From assembly GCA_016707895.1 (NCBI GenBank), contig JADJGV010000009.1, positions 328,581-392,580 on the forward strand: DNA of 64,000 bases, given 5' to 3'. The notes below the pieces were generated by a model, which worked only from the letters and a program-made list of their open reading frames with translations, had not been told where the DNA came from and did no database searches. This stretch comes from Myxococcales bacterium. Its GTDB lineage: Bacteria; Myxococcota_A; Polyangia; Haliangiales; Haliangiaceae. Below are positions 12,622 through 21,201 of this stretch, piece after piece; within the stretch, counting starts at the first letter, position 1; the number at the start of each line of letters is the position of its first letter. The translations under genes were made by a program, and so were the position numbers.

Positions 12622-13992
12622 ATGTGGCGCCTGGCAGTGACGGCGGTCGCGCTGGTGGGGTGCTTCCGCCCGGACGAGCACCGCTGCGCCGACGACACCG
12701 GCTGCGGCGCGGGCGGGCGCTGCGAGCCGACCACCGGCTACTGCGCGTTCGCGGCGCCCGAGTGCTGCGGCGCGCCCTGGCGCTACGGCGAGGGCGCGGG
12801 CGAGCTCAGCGGCGCGTGCGTGAGCGCGCTGGCGTGCGGCGACGCGGCGGGCGGCGACGACGGCCCGGGCGGCGACGCGGTCGCGACCGACGCCGCCGCG
12901 CTCGACGCCGCGCCCGACGCCAGCCCGATCGACGCGGCGCCGCCGATCGTCGTCGCGCACCTCGCGCCGGCCGACGCGCAGCTGGGCGCGGCCGACTGGC
13001 TGATCACCGCCGACGTCACGATCGACACGACCGATCCGAGCGCCGACGTGCCGTTGCCCACCGGCGTCGCCCTGACCGTCGCGGCGCAGCAGCCCGCCGG
13101 CGTCGCGCTGGCCGTGCTCCACGTCCGGGCCCTGACCGTGCGGCCCGGCAAGGTGCTGCGCGTCGTCGGGACGCGGCCGCTGGTGATCGTCGCGTCGGCG
13201 GTGACCATCGACGGCGTGATCGACGCCGGGGCGGAGCGCGAGACGCCGGGCGCGGGCGGCGCCGGTCCGATGGCGGGCACCGGCGCCGGCGCTGTCGGCG
13301 GCGCGTCGGCGCCCTACGAAGGCGGCAGCGGCGGCGCCGGGTTCGGCACGCCCGGCGCGCAGGGCGGTGCGTCGAGCGGGGCGGCGGCGGCGGTCGGCGG
13401 CAGCGCCGGCCTCGCCTACGGCACCCCCGGCCTGACCGCGCTGGTCGGTGGCTCGGGCGGCGGCAACGGCCCCACCGGCGTCGGGTGTTCGGGCGCGGTC
13501 GGCCTGGGCGGCGGCGGCGGCGGCGCGCTGCAGATCACCGCGACGACCAGCCTCAGGATCTCGGCGACCGGCGGCGTCCTCGCCGGCGGTGGCGGCGGCG
13601 GCGCCGGCCGCCTGTGCCTGGCCAACAGCGAGCCCGGCCGCGGCGGCGGCGGCGGCGGCGCGATCTACCTGCAGGCGGCGACCATCGACGTCGCGGGCGT
13701 GGCGGCGGCCAACGGCGGCGGCGGCGGCGGCGCGTCGATCTCCACCTCGATGCTGGCCGGCACCGGCGGCACCGACGGCGGGCCCGGCGCGACCCCGGCC
13801 GCGGGCGGGATGATGGGGACGTTCGCCTCGGGCGGGGCCGGGGGCGCGCTGGCGGCGGCGCCCACCGTCGGCCGCTCGACGATGAACTCCGACGGCGGCG
13901 GCGGCGGCGGCGCGGTCGGCCGGATCGTGCTGCGCGGCGCGGCCACCGTCAGCGGCACGGTCAGCCCCGCGGCCACCAGCGCGCCGCCGTGA
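12622..13992 (+). CDS. Glycine-rich surface lipoprotein
   Basis: 456 residues starting MWRLAVTAVALVGC, a short lipoprotein signal. A Cys-rich module (CADDTGCGAGGRCEPTTGYC) and an Asp/Ala tether (LDAAPDASPIDAAPP) precede about 100 residues of beta-strand pattern (VTVRPGKVLRVVGTRPLVIV) and then a Gly-rich region with several GGGGGG runs. The layout is that of right-handed beta-helix surface proteins whose turns are Gly runs; superficially it resembles mycobacterial PE_PGRS repeats, but there is no PE domain. The GGC-GGC tracts are slippage-prone in frame. Function unknown. Confidence 0.7.
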   Translation: MWRLAVTAVALVGCFRPDEHRCADDTGCGAGGRCEPTTGYCAFAAPECCGAPWRYGEGAGELSGACVSALACGDAAGGDDGPGGDAVATDAAALDAAPDASPIDAAPPIVVAHLAPADAQLGAADWLITADVTIDTTDPSADVPLPTGVALTVAAQQPAGVALAVLHVRALTVRPGKVLRVVGTRPLVIVASAVTIDGVIDAGAERETPGAGGAGPMAGTGAGAVGGASAPYEGGSGGAGFGTPGAQGGASSGAAAAVGGSAGLAYGTPGLTALVGGSGGGNGPTGVGCSGAVGLGGGGGGALQITATTSLRISATGGVLAGGGGGGAGRLCLANSEPGRGGGGGGAIYLQAATIDVAGVAAANGGGGGGASISTSMLAGTGGTDGGPGATPAAGGMMGTFASGGAGGALAAAPTVGRSTMNSDGGGGGGAVGRIVLRGAATVSGTVSPAATSAPP

Positions 13993-14109
13993 TCGCCTGC
14001 GGGCGCCGACGATCACCGCCGGCGTGACCCGCGCGCCGGCCGTGATCCGGGCGGATTGAGCGCGCCGCACGTGCCGCCGGCGCCGATCGCGGCTAGCTTT
14101 GGACCATCG

Positions 14110-16782
14110 ATGTCTCGCGTCGCGATCCTGGCGCTGTGTCTCGCGCTCGCGCCCGCGGCCACCGCGCGCGCCCAGGACGCGCGCCGCGACGCGCCGCCAC
14201 CGCCGGCCGCGGCGCCGGTGCTGACCAAGCCGCCGGTGCTGATCCAGTCGGTCGCGCCCGACTATCCGCCGGCCGCGCTGGCCGCCGGCAAGACCGCGGA
14301 CGTCACCGTGCGCATCGCGATCGACGCCGACGGCCTGGTCACCGACGTCACGGTGGTCGCGCCGGTCGGCGACGGCTTCGACGCCGCGGCGGTCGCGGCG
14401 GCCAGGCAGTACCTGTTCGAGCCCGCCGAGTTCGACGGCGCGCCGGGGCCGATCACCGTCGAGACCGTCATCCACTTCGTGATCGACGAGGTCCCGCCGC
14501 CGCCGCCGCCGCCGTCCGACCCCGCCGGCGCCGTCGATCCCGCCGCCGAGGGGCCGCCCAGCCACGGCGGCGACTACCGCCAGCCGATCGCGCTCGAGGG
14601 CCAGGTCGTCGAGCGCGGCACCCGCTCGGTGGTGGCCGGCGCGATCGTCAGCATCAAGGAGCTCGGGCTCGACGCGATCACCGACGAGGGCGGCCGCTTC
14701 GCGTTCCACGGCGTCGCGCCGGGCCCGTACACCGTGCTGGTGGTCGCCGATCGCTTCGATCGGCTGGAGCGCGCGGTGGCGATCGCCGCCGATGAGCGGG
14801 TCGAGGTGCGGCTGTGGATGCGGCCGCGCGGCGGGTCGATCTACGCGACGGTGATCGAGGGCGAGCGCGACAACCTCGAGGTCACCCGGCGCACGATCCA
14901 GCGGCAGCAGCTGACCAGCGTGCCGGGCACGTTCGGCGATCCGGTGCGCGTGATCCAGACCCTGCCCGGCGTCGCGCGCACGCCGTTCGGGCTGGGCTTC
15001 CTGCTCATCCGCGGCTCGAACCCCGACGACAGCGCGGTCTACATCGACGGCCACAAGGTGCCGCTGCTGTTCCACTTCCTCGGCGGCCCCAGCGTGCTCA
15101 ACCCCGAGATGCTCGAGGAGATCGAGCTGTACCCGGGCGGCTACCCGGCGCGCTTCGGGCGCTCCCACGGCGGCGTCGTCGCGCTCGAGACCCGGGCCGC
15201 GGTGACCGACGGCGTCCACGGCTCGGCCGACGTCGACCTGCTCGACGCCGGCGGCTACGTCCGCGCGCCGCTCAGCAAGAACTGGGCGATCGCCGTGGCT
15301 GGGCGCCGCTCGTACCTCGACTTCTTCCTGGGCCTGGTGGTGCCCGAGCCGGATCCCGGCGCGACCCAGATCGTCGTGCCGGTGTACTGGGACACCACCG
15401 TGCGCGCCGACTGGGACGGCGGGGCCGACGGCAAGGTCGCGCTGTTCGGCATCTTCTCGAGCGACACCCTCGACGTGGTCCAGGCCGACGCCGGCGCCGA
15501 GCGCAGCCTGCAGCTCAACAGCGCGATCCGGTTCGGCCGGCTGATCGGGCGCTACCAGCGGCCGATCGGGCACGCCTGGACGCTGTCGATGTCGCCGGCG
15601 GTCGGCCGCGACTCGGTGTACTTCGCGGCCGGCCAGACCGACGCCGCCGGGCCGTTCTCGGGCGCCGAGGTGGTCGCGTACACGTTCAGCCACCGCATCC
15701 GGGCCAAGGGCCCGCTGAGCAAGCGGCTGTTGCTCGACGTCGGCGCCGACTTCGACTCGCGCATCACCACCTACCAGGCCACGCTGCCCGACGACCTCAA
15801 CATCCGCGGCGGCGACGACATCGACATCGATCCGTCGCCGATCAGCCGCTCGGTCGAGACGCTGGGCGTCGCGCTGCACGCCGACCTGGCGTGGCAGGCC
15901 ACGCCGAAGCTGCGGCTCCTGCCCGGGCTGCGCGTCGACGGCTACGTCATCCAGGCCCAGCCGATGCTGACGGTCGATCCGCGCCTGACCGCGCGCTACC
16001 AGCTGACGCCGACCAAGCTGCTCAAGGCCTACGCCGGCGTGTTCCACCAGCCGCCGCAGCCGGAGGCGGTCGACGCGCGGTTCGGCAACCCCGACGTGCG
16101 CAGCGAGCGCGGCCTGCACTTCGGGCTCGGCGGCGAGTGGCGGCCGACCCGGCGCTGGCTGGTCGACGGCGAGGTCTACTACATCGACCGCGCCGACCTG
16201 GTGCACTTCACCAACGACGCCGAGGCCGACGGCGGCGTGGTCACGCCCGAGCGCGTGATCAACTCCGGCACCAGCAGCACCTACGGCCTCGAGGCGCTGA
16301 TCAAGCGCGAGATCAGCGACACCGTCTACGGCTGGCTGTCGTACACCTACTCGCACAGCGTGCAGCGGCGCTTCGTCGACAGCGACACCGTGCCCACCGC
16401 GTTCGACCAGGCCCACAACCTCAACGCGGTCCTCAGCTGGAAGCCGGGCGGCGGCTGGGAGCTGGGCGGCCGGCTGCGCGTGTCGACCGGTCGCCCCGAG
16501 ACGCCGTTCGTCGGCGCCACCCTCGACGCCGACGGCGGCGGCTTCATCCCGGTCAGCGGCGGCTTCCGCGCCGCGCGCCGGGCGTACTTCCAGCAGCTCG
16601 ACGTGCGCGCCGAGAAGACCTGGCTGTTCAAGCTGTGGAGCCTGGGCGTCTACCTCGACGTGCAGAACGTCACCAACGCCACCAACCCGGAGGCCACGCA
16701 GTGGGACTACCGCTATCGCGAGTCGGCGCCGGTGTCCGGCGTGCCGATCCTGCCGACGCTCGGCGTGCGAGGTGCGTGGTGA
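14110..16782 (+). CDS. TonB C-terminal domain fused to a TonB-dependent outer-membrane receptor
   Basis: 890 residues. The signal peptide ends around ATARAQ. Residues about 40-125 form a TonB C-terminal domain (VAPDYPPAALAAGKTADVTV; the YLFEPAEFDG strand), followed by a Pro-run linker. Residues about 150-235 are a carboxypeptidase-regulatory-like domain (LEGQVVERGTRSVVAGAIV; DEGGRFAFHGVAPG). The plug follows (VRVIQTLPGVARTPFG; LLIRGSNPDDSAVYIDGHKV) and then a barrel to the C-terminus. Receptors normally receive force from a separate inner-membrane TonB, so this covalent fusion is unusual. The partner lipoprotein gene downstream overlaps by GTGA. Substrate unknown. Confidence 0.88.
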   Translation: MSRVAILALCLALAPAATARAQDARRDAPPPPAAAPVLTKPPVLIQSVAPDYPPAALAAGKTADVTVRIAIDADGLVTDVTVVAPVGDGFDAAAVAAARQYLFEPAEFDGAPGPITVETVIHFVIDEVPPPPPPPSDPAGAVDPAAEGPPSHGGDYRQPIALEGQVVERGTRSVVAGAIVSIKELGLDAITDEGGRFAFHGVAPGPYTVLVVADRFDRLERAVAIAADERVEVRLWMRPRGGSIYATVIEGERDNLEVTRRTIQRQQLTSVPGTFGDPVRVIQTLPGVARTPFGLGFLLIRGSNPDDSAVYIDGHKVPLLFHFLGGPSVLNPEMLEEIELYPGGYPARFGRSHGGVVALETRAAVTDGVHGSADVDLLDAGGYVRAPLSKNWAIAVAGRRSYLDFFLGLVVPEPDPGATQIVVPVYWDTTVRADWDGGADGKVALFGIFSSDTLDVVQADAGAERSLQLNSAIRFGRLIGRYQRPIGHAWTLSMSPAVGRDSVYFAAGQTDAAGPFSGAEVVAYTFSHRIRAKGPLSKRLLLDVGADFDSRITTYQATLPDDLNIRGGDDIDIDPSPISRSVETLGVALHADLAWQATPKLRLLPGLRVDGYVIQAQPMLTVDPRLTARYQLTPTKLLKAYAGVFHQPPQPEAVDARFGNPDVRSERGLHFGLGGEWRPTRRWLVDGEVYYIDRADLVHFTNDAEADGGVVTPERVINSGTSSTYGLEALIKREISDTVYGWLSYTYSHSVQRRFVDSDTVPTAFDQAHNLNAVLSWKPGGGWELGGRLRVSTGRPETPFVGATLDADGGGFIPVSGGFRAARRAYFQQLDVRAEKTWLFKLWSLGVYLDVQNVTNATNPEATQWDYRYRESAPVSGVPILPTLGVRGAW

Positions 16783-17747
16783 GGGGCGTCGCCTTGCTCG
16801 GCGCGCTGGCCGCGGCGGCCTGCGGGTCGTTCGAGGATCCGGCGATCATCATCGACCTGCGGCCGGTGGCGGCGACGGCCGAGCCGCCCGAGCAGGTGGT
16901 CGACGTCGATCCCGCCAACCCGCTGGCGGTCGAGTTCGACGACGTGCGGCTGTGCGCGCTGGTCGCCGACCCGCAGCGGCGCGCGCTGGCGTGGTCGATG
17001 GTGGTGTGCCCGCCCAAGCGCGACCTGCGCTGCGACGACCTGACCCGGCCGTTCCTGGTGCTGCAGCCCGAGGTGGTCGTGACCGCGGCGCAGGCGGTCG
17101 GGCAGGTGGCGTGCGCGACCATCCCCGCCGGCCCCGAGCTGCTCGCGATCGTGCGGTCGACGATCGAGAACGACTCGCTCAGCGGGTTCGGCGGCGTCGA
17201 CATCAACGTCGCGGTGCGGGCGGCGACCGCCGACGGCGCCGACGCGGTCGACCTCGGCAAGGCGGTGCGGTTCTCGCCGCGGCTGCCGGCCGAGCGCGTC
17301 GCCAACACCAACCCGATCCTGACCGAGGTCGCGGCGCAGATCGATCGCGGCGACGGCGTCGAGGAGCCCGCGGTGGTGCCGTCGGGCGCGTGCACGACGC
17401 CGGAGTTCGGGCTGAAGGTGCCCGGCGGCGCCGAGGTCAAGTTCGCGCCGCGGCCGCTCGACGGCACCGCCGAGACCTACGTCGTGCCGACCTTCGAGGG
17501 CGGCTCGCGCACGTTCACCGAGAACCTGCGCTACCAGTGGCTGGCCACCGCCGGGTCGTGGAGCCGCGCCGAGACCGGCGGCCCGCGCGATCCCGCCGGC
17601 AACCCGCCGGTGATCTCCAGCACCTGGTCGGCGCCCGAGGTCGACGTCGGCGCGCCGCCGCGGCTGGTCGACCTGTGGGTCATCCAGCGCGACGAGCGCG
17701 GCGGCGCGTCGTGGCTGCCGGTGTGCGCCGTCGTCGAGCCGCGGTGA
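16779..17747 (+). CDS. Lipoprotein partner of the TonB-receptor fusion
   Basis: 322 residues from the GTG at 16779, overlapping the receptor stop (GTGA), so translation is probably coupled. The signal ends in AAAC-GSF, a lipobox. The mature protein is beta-rich with Cys in VRLCALV, MVVCPPKRDLRC, QVACATI, SGACTT and LPVCAV. No family recognised. Position and coupling suggest a surface or periplasmic lipoprotein working with the receptor, as surface lipoproteins do with SusC-like receptors; that role is inference. Confidence 0.68.
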   Translation: MRGVALLGALAAAACGSFEDPAIIIDLRPVAATAEPPEQVVDVDPANPLAVEFDDVRLCALVADPQRRALAWSMVVCPPKRDLRCDDLTRPFLVLQPEVVVTAAQAVGQVACATIPAGPELLAIVRSTIENDSLSGFGGVDINVAVRAATADGADAVDLGKAVRFSPRLPAERVANTNPILTEVAAQIDRGDGVEEPAVVPSGACTTPEFGLKVPGGAEVKFAPRPLDGTAETYVVPTFEGGSRTFTENLRYQWLATAGSWSRAETGGPRDPAGNPPVISSTWSAPEVDVGAPPRLVDLWVIQRDERGGASWLPVCAVVEPR

Positions 17748-17766
17748 GCGGCGGGCCCGGCGCGCG

Positions 17767-18073
17767 CTAGTCGCGGCGCGTCGGCAAGGTCGCGGTCGGG
17801 CGCAGCCGCTCGTCCTCCAGGGAGGTTTCTCGCGAAACCTCCCCTCGGCGGGGCCAGGTCCCCGCCGAGCCTCCCCTCCGAGACGCGAGACGACGCTAGT
17901 CGCGGCGCGTCGGCAAGGTCGCGGTCGGGCGCAGCCGCTCGTCCTCCAGGGAGGTTTCTCGCGAAACCTCCCCTCGGCGGGGCCAGGTCCCCGCCGAGCC
18001 TCCCCTCCGAGACGCGAGACGACGCGACTCGCGCGGTCCCCGCCGAGCCTCCCCTCCGAGACGCGAGACGACG
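17767..18073. repeat. Tandem 129-bp repeat array with paired hairpins (locus A)
   Basis: Two head-to-tail copies of a 129-bp unit (17767-17895 and 17896-18024) are identical by eye, followed by a 49-bp partial copy. Each full unit contains a copy of the last 48 bases of the MshEN/HEAT gene, stop codon included, so the array grew by duplicating that gene's 3' end. Each full unit has two perfect hairpins: 10-bp arms GGGAGGTTTC/GAAACCTCCC with a 4-base loop (17820-17843, 17949-17972) and 10-bp arms CTCGGCGGGG/CCCCGCCGAG with a 6-base loop (17844-17869, 17973-17998). Read on the minus strand, it shares order and flanking motif with the elements at 22944 and 53745. It fills the gap between convergent genes and may also terminate transcription. 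Confidence 0.9.
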
Positions 18074-20620
18074 CTAGTCGCGGCGCGTCGGCAAGGTCGC
18101 GGTCGGGCGCAGCCGCTCGTCGTCGTCGCGCACGAACCGGCGGCGGCCGTAGTCGTGCCACCACCGCTCCCACCGCTCGCGGGTCTCGGAGCGATCGCGC
18201 TTGGCCAGGTCGTCGACCGCGCCCAGCGACTCGCCGGTGATGCGGCGCAGGTCGTCGAACGCCGCCACCCGCAGCGTCGCGTCCTTGCCGCCCAGCGCGT
18301 CGATCAGCCACTCGACGCGGTGGCGCTCGCGGTGCTCGTCCCACCACTTGCGCCAGCGCCGCTCCGAGGTCGCGTGGTCGACGCGGGTCAGCGCCACCAG
18401 CGCGCGGCGCGCGTGCTCGCCGCGGCGGCTGTCGCGGCCGACGATGTCGATCAGGTCGGCGATCGCCGCGCGGTCGCCTAGCTCGGCGATCGCGGTGGTC
18501 GCGGCCTCGACGCGCTCGAGGTCCTCGCTGTGCAGGGCGTGGCGCGCGCGCACCATCGCCAGGTCGAGATCGCGGGCCGGGTAGGTCGCCAGCGCCTCGA
18601 TCGCGCACGCGCGCACGCCGTAGTCGGCGTCGAACAGCCGCTCGACCAGCGGGTACACCGCGCTGCGCAGCCGCAGGTGGGCCAGGCACACCGCGGCGTA
18701 GAACCGCACGTCGCGGTGCGGATCGGCCAGCCGCTCCAGCAGCAGCTCGCCGGCGGGCACGCCCAGCTGCACCGCCAGCTCGAGCAGGCCGCCGTACTGG
18801 CCGGGGCGCAGCGCGCGGCCGCTGACCCGGTAGCGATCGACCCGCAGCCGGCCTGGGAAGCGCGTCGCCACCATCGGCAGGGCCTCGTCGGCGCGGTTGA
18901 CCGCCTCGATCAGCGCCGCGGCGGCCGCGGCCTCGTCGTCGCCCTCGATCGCGGCGATCACCGCGGTGATCGGGCGCGGCGGCGGCGGGGCCGGGGGCGG
19001 CGGCTCGACCGGCGCCGGCGCGAGCGCGGCGGCCGGCGCGTCGGCGGTGGGCACCGCCCAGCCGACGGTGCGCCGCGGATCCTTCTTGTTGGGCACCGTC
19101 GCGACGTCGACCGGCGCGGCCGCGGCCGGCGCCGCCGGATCGGCGGTGGGCGCGCGGTAGCCGACCGCCTTGGTCCGCGCGATCAGCCGCTGCAGCGCGT
19201 CGGCGGTCGCCGCCGCCAGCGGCAACAGCTCGGTCACCTCGGCCAGCGCCATCGTGCCCGGCCCGCGGTGCGCCACCGCCAGCGCGACGGTGCGGCCGCG
19301 CAGCACGACCGGCAACAGCAGGCCGGCCGGCGGCACCACCCCGCCCATCCGCGCCAGCATCACGTCGAGGTCGGCGTTGCCGATCGACAGCGGCCCGACG
19401 TACGGGTGGCACGCGGTGATCGTCGCGCGGAACGGCGACGCCACGTCGAGCGGGATCAGCACCGACGCCATCGTCGCGGTGTCGAGGCCGGGCTCGGCCA
19501 GCGCGACCCGGCCGATCGCCGCGCCGCCCTGCACGGTCAAGAGGCCGGCCCAGCGCGCCTTGCTGCGCAGCGCCCGCAGCAGCGCGTGGAACACCTGATC
19601 GCGCTCGGTGGCGATCGCCATCAGCTCGCGCGCGCGCGCCGCCGGCACCGGGCTGTCGTCGTCGGCCGGCGGCGGCGGCGCGCTCGGCGGGTCGACCGCG
19701 CGGGTCGGCACGCCGTCCGACGGCGTCCCGCGCGACGGCGGCGACTGCGACGGCGTGTGCCGGCCGCTGGCCTCCTGGCGGCGGGCCTCGGTCTCGGCCA
19801 GGTGCGCCTGCAAGGTCGGCGTGCCCATCTCGGCGGTCTTGCGGCGGGCGACGATCGGCGGCGGGGTGGGCTCGTCGGCGCCGGGCTCCTCGGCGGTGAT
19901 CGTGACCGGCGCCGGCGGCGGCATCACCACGCCGACCTGCGTGACCCGGCGCTCGCTGCGATCGCTGCGCTCGCGCGGCGGGCTGGGCACCGGCACCGCC
20001 GCGGCCTGCTCGTCGGTCAGGGCCTGCAGCCGCATCGTCACCGCCTCGGGGCCGACCGGCGCCAGCGGCGGCGCGACCTCGACGACGCGCTCGTCGCCGG
20101 CCTCGACGATCACCGTGCGCGCGCGGCCCACCGGCGCCACCGCGGGCGCGGCCTCGGCCTGGCGGGCCAGCGTCGAGAACCGCGCGCTGGCCTGGCCGCC
20201 GAAGGTGCGGACGAAGACCATGTGCCAGCGGTACTCGGGGACGATCAGCGGCTGCACCGCGCAGTCGAGATCGTCGGCCAGCTCCTCGAGCGCGGCCATG
20301 TCGACCGGGTCGTGGACCAGCACCCGCAGCGAGCCGTGCTCGAACGTCAGCGGCACGACGTGGTACAGGGTCGCCGCGTCGAGCGGGCAGCGCTGCACCG
20401 CCGCGGCGTCGAAGACGTTGCACTCGGCGCGGTTGGCCGGCGGCAGGCCCGAGGTCAACGCCAGGTACTGGGTCAGCCGATCCTCGGGCACCAGCCCCAT
20501 CTCGAGCAGCGTGGTGTCGAGGCTGCCGCCGTAGATCACCTGGCGCTGGAACGCCTTCTCCATGCGCTTCACGCCGACGAGCCCGTCGCGGACCAGCAGA
20601 GAGCTCAGGCGAGAGGGCAT
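18074..20620 (-). CDS. MshEN/GspE N-terminal domain protein with HEAT repeats, no ATPase
   Basis: 848 residues from MPSRLSSLL. Residues 4-27 and 33-56 match the paired 24-residue MshEN motif (RL..L...G......L...L..Q), with exactly the five-residue linker seen in c-di-GMP-binding MshEN domains; the first copy is the better match and the second has Ser for Arg. The GspE-N fold continues to about 140. A disordered Pro/Thr-rich stretch, a GAF-like middle (about 300-460) and a C-terminal block of HEAT-like helices (LLLERLADPHRDVRFYAAVC; LGDRAAIADLIDIV) follow. No Walker motifs are seen, so it is not a secretion ATPase. The start lies 11 bases after the RDD gene. The last 48 bases are repeated downstream. 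Confidence 0.8.
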   Translation of the reverse strand: MPSRLSSLLVRDGLVGVKRMEKAFQRQVIYGGSLDTTLLEMGLVPEDRLTQYLALTSGLPPANRAECNVFDAAAVQRCPLDAATLYHVVPLTFEHGSLRVLVHDPVDMAALEELADDLDCAVQPLIVPEYRWHMVFVRTFGGQASARFSTLARQAEAAPAVAPVGRARTVIVEAGDERVVEVAPPLAPVGPEAVTMRLQALTDEQAAAVPVPSPPRERSDRSERRVTQVGVVMPPPAPVTITAEEPGADEPTPPPIVARRKTAEMGTPTLQAHLAETEARRQEASGRHTPSQSPPSRGTPSDGVPTRAVDPPSAPPPPADDDSPVPAARARELMAIATERDQVFHALLRALRSKARWAGLLTVQGGAAIGRVALAEPGLDTATMASVLIPLDVASPFRATITACHPYVGPLSIGNADLDVMLARMGGVVPPAGLLLPVVLRGRTVALAVAHRGPGTMALAEVTELLPLAAATADALQRLIARTKAVGYRAPTADPAAPAAAAPVDVATVPNKKDPRRTVGWAVPTADAPAAALAPAPVEPPPPAPPPPRPITAVIAAIEGDDEAAAAAALIEAVNRADEALPMVATRFPGRLRVDRYRVSGRALRPGQYGGLLELAVQLGVPAGELLLERLADPHRDVRFYAAVCLAHLRLRSAVYPLVERLFDADYGVRACAIEALATYPARDLDLAMVRARHALHSEDLERVEAATTAIAELGDRAAIADLIDIVGRDSRRGEHARRALVALTRVDHATSERRWRKWWDEHRERHRVEWLIDALGGKDATLRVAAFDDLRRITGESLGAVDDLAKRDRSETRERWERWWHDYGRRRFVRDDDERLRPTATLPTRRD

Positions 20621-20631
20621 GGTCACACCGG

Positions 20632-21195
20632 TCACACCCGGATCACGTACGTCCCGGCGATCCAATCGTGAAGGCCGCGCTTCTCCGCGTCAAAGCCGAT
20701 CCACAAGAACCCGAGGGTCAACGTCGCCAGGCCGGCCAGGTAGCCGGCGGTGCGCAGGCCGGCGCGCGCGATCGACGGCGGCTCGCCGTAGACGTCGACC
20801 ACCCGCAGCTTCAGCACCCGCATGCCGATGGTCTGGCCGAGCGTGGCCTGGAACACGTACAGGTACAGCAGCGTCACCGCGAGCATGATCACGATGCCGG
20901 TGAGCATCGCCGGGTCGCTGATCAGCAGCAGATCGAGCCAGAAGTCGAGGCCGCGCACCCGGCTGGGCGGCAGGTGGATGCCGGCCACGGCGCTGGCCAG
21001 CGCGATGAGCACGATCGACACCGGCACGATGATCGCGGCGTCGATCAGGCCGGCGGCCAGGCGCCGCCAGAAGCCGCACACCGTGACGGTGCGCGCGGCC
21101 GGCCGGGGCCGTGGGCGCGGGCGCTCGGCGGCGGGCGCGGGCGTCGGCGCGGCGACGTCATCGCGACCGAGCACGGTGGGCTCCGGTTCGGGCAT
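20632..21195 (-). CDS. RDD-family membrane protein
   Basis: 187 residues. A Pro/Arg-rich cytoplasmic head is followed by the RDD signature FWRRLAAGLIDAAII, with Arg and Asp in the first helix, and about three to four transmembrane segments (VPVSIVLIALASAVAG; MLTGIVIMLAVTLLYLYVF; LAGLATLTLGFLWIGF). The conserved LGQTIGMRVLKLRVVD and RGLHDWIAGTYVI blocks are present. RDD proteins are small membrane proteins implicated in transport in a few cases. It lies between rsmE (6-base gap) and the MshEN/HEAT gene (11-base gap), so all are probably one transcript. Confidence 0.9.
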   Translation of the reverse strand: MPEPEPTVLGRDDVAAPTPAPAAERPRPRPRPAARTVTVCGFWRRLAAGLIDAAIIVPVSIVLIALASAVAGIHLPPSRVRGLDFWLDLLLISDPAMLTGIVIMLAVTLLYLYVFQATLGQTIGMRVLKLRVVDVYGEPPSIARAGLRTAGYLAGLATLTLGFLWIGFDAEKRGLHDWIAGTYVIRV

Positions 21196-21201
21196 GACTG
21201 C

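Noticed and set aside
17767..18073. CRISPR array
   Set aside because: 129-bp direct repeats are long and carry a coding tail; there are no short repeats with variable spacers and no cas genes.
16713..20423. Long minus-strand frame running through the repeats into the MshEN/HEAT gene region
   Set aside because: Frame shadow; its residues from the repeat (for example EGRFREKPPWRT) are copies of the repeat unit, not a protein.
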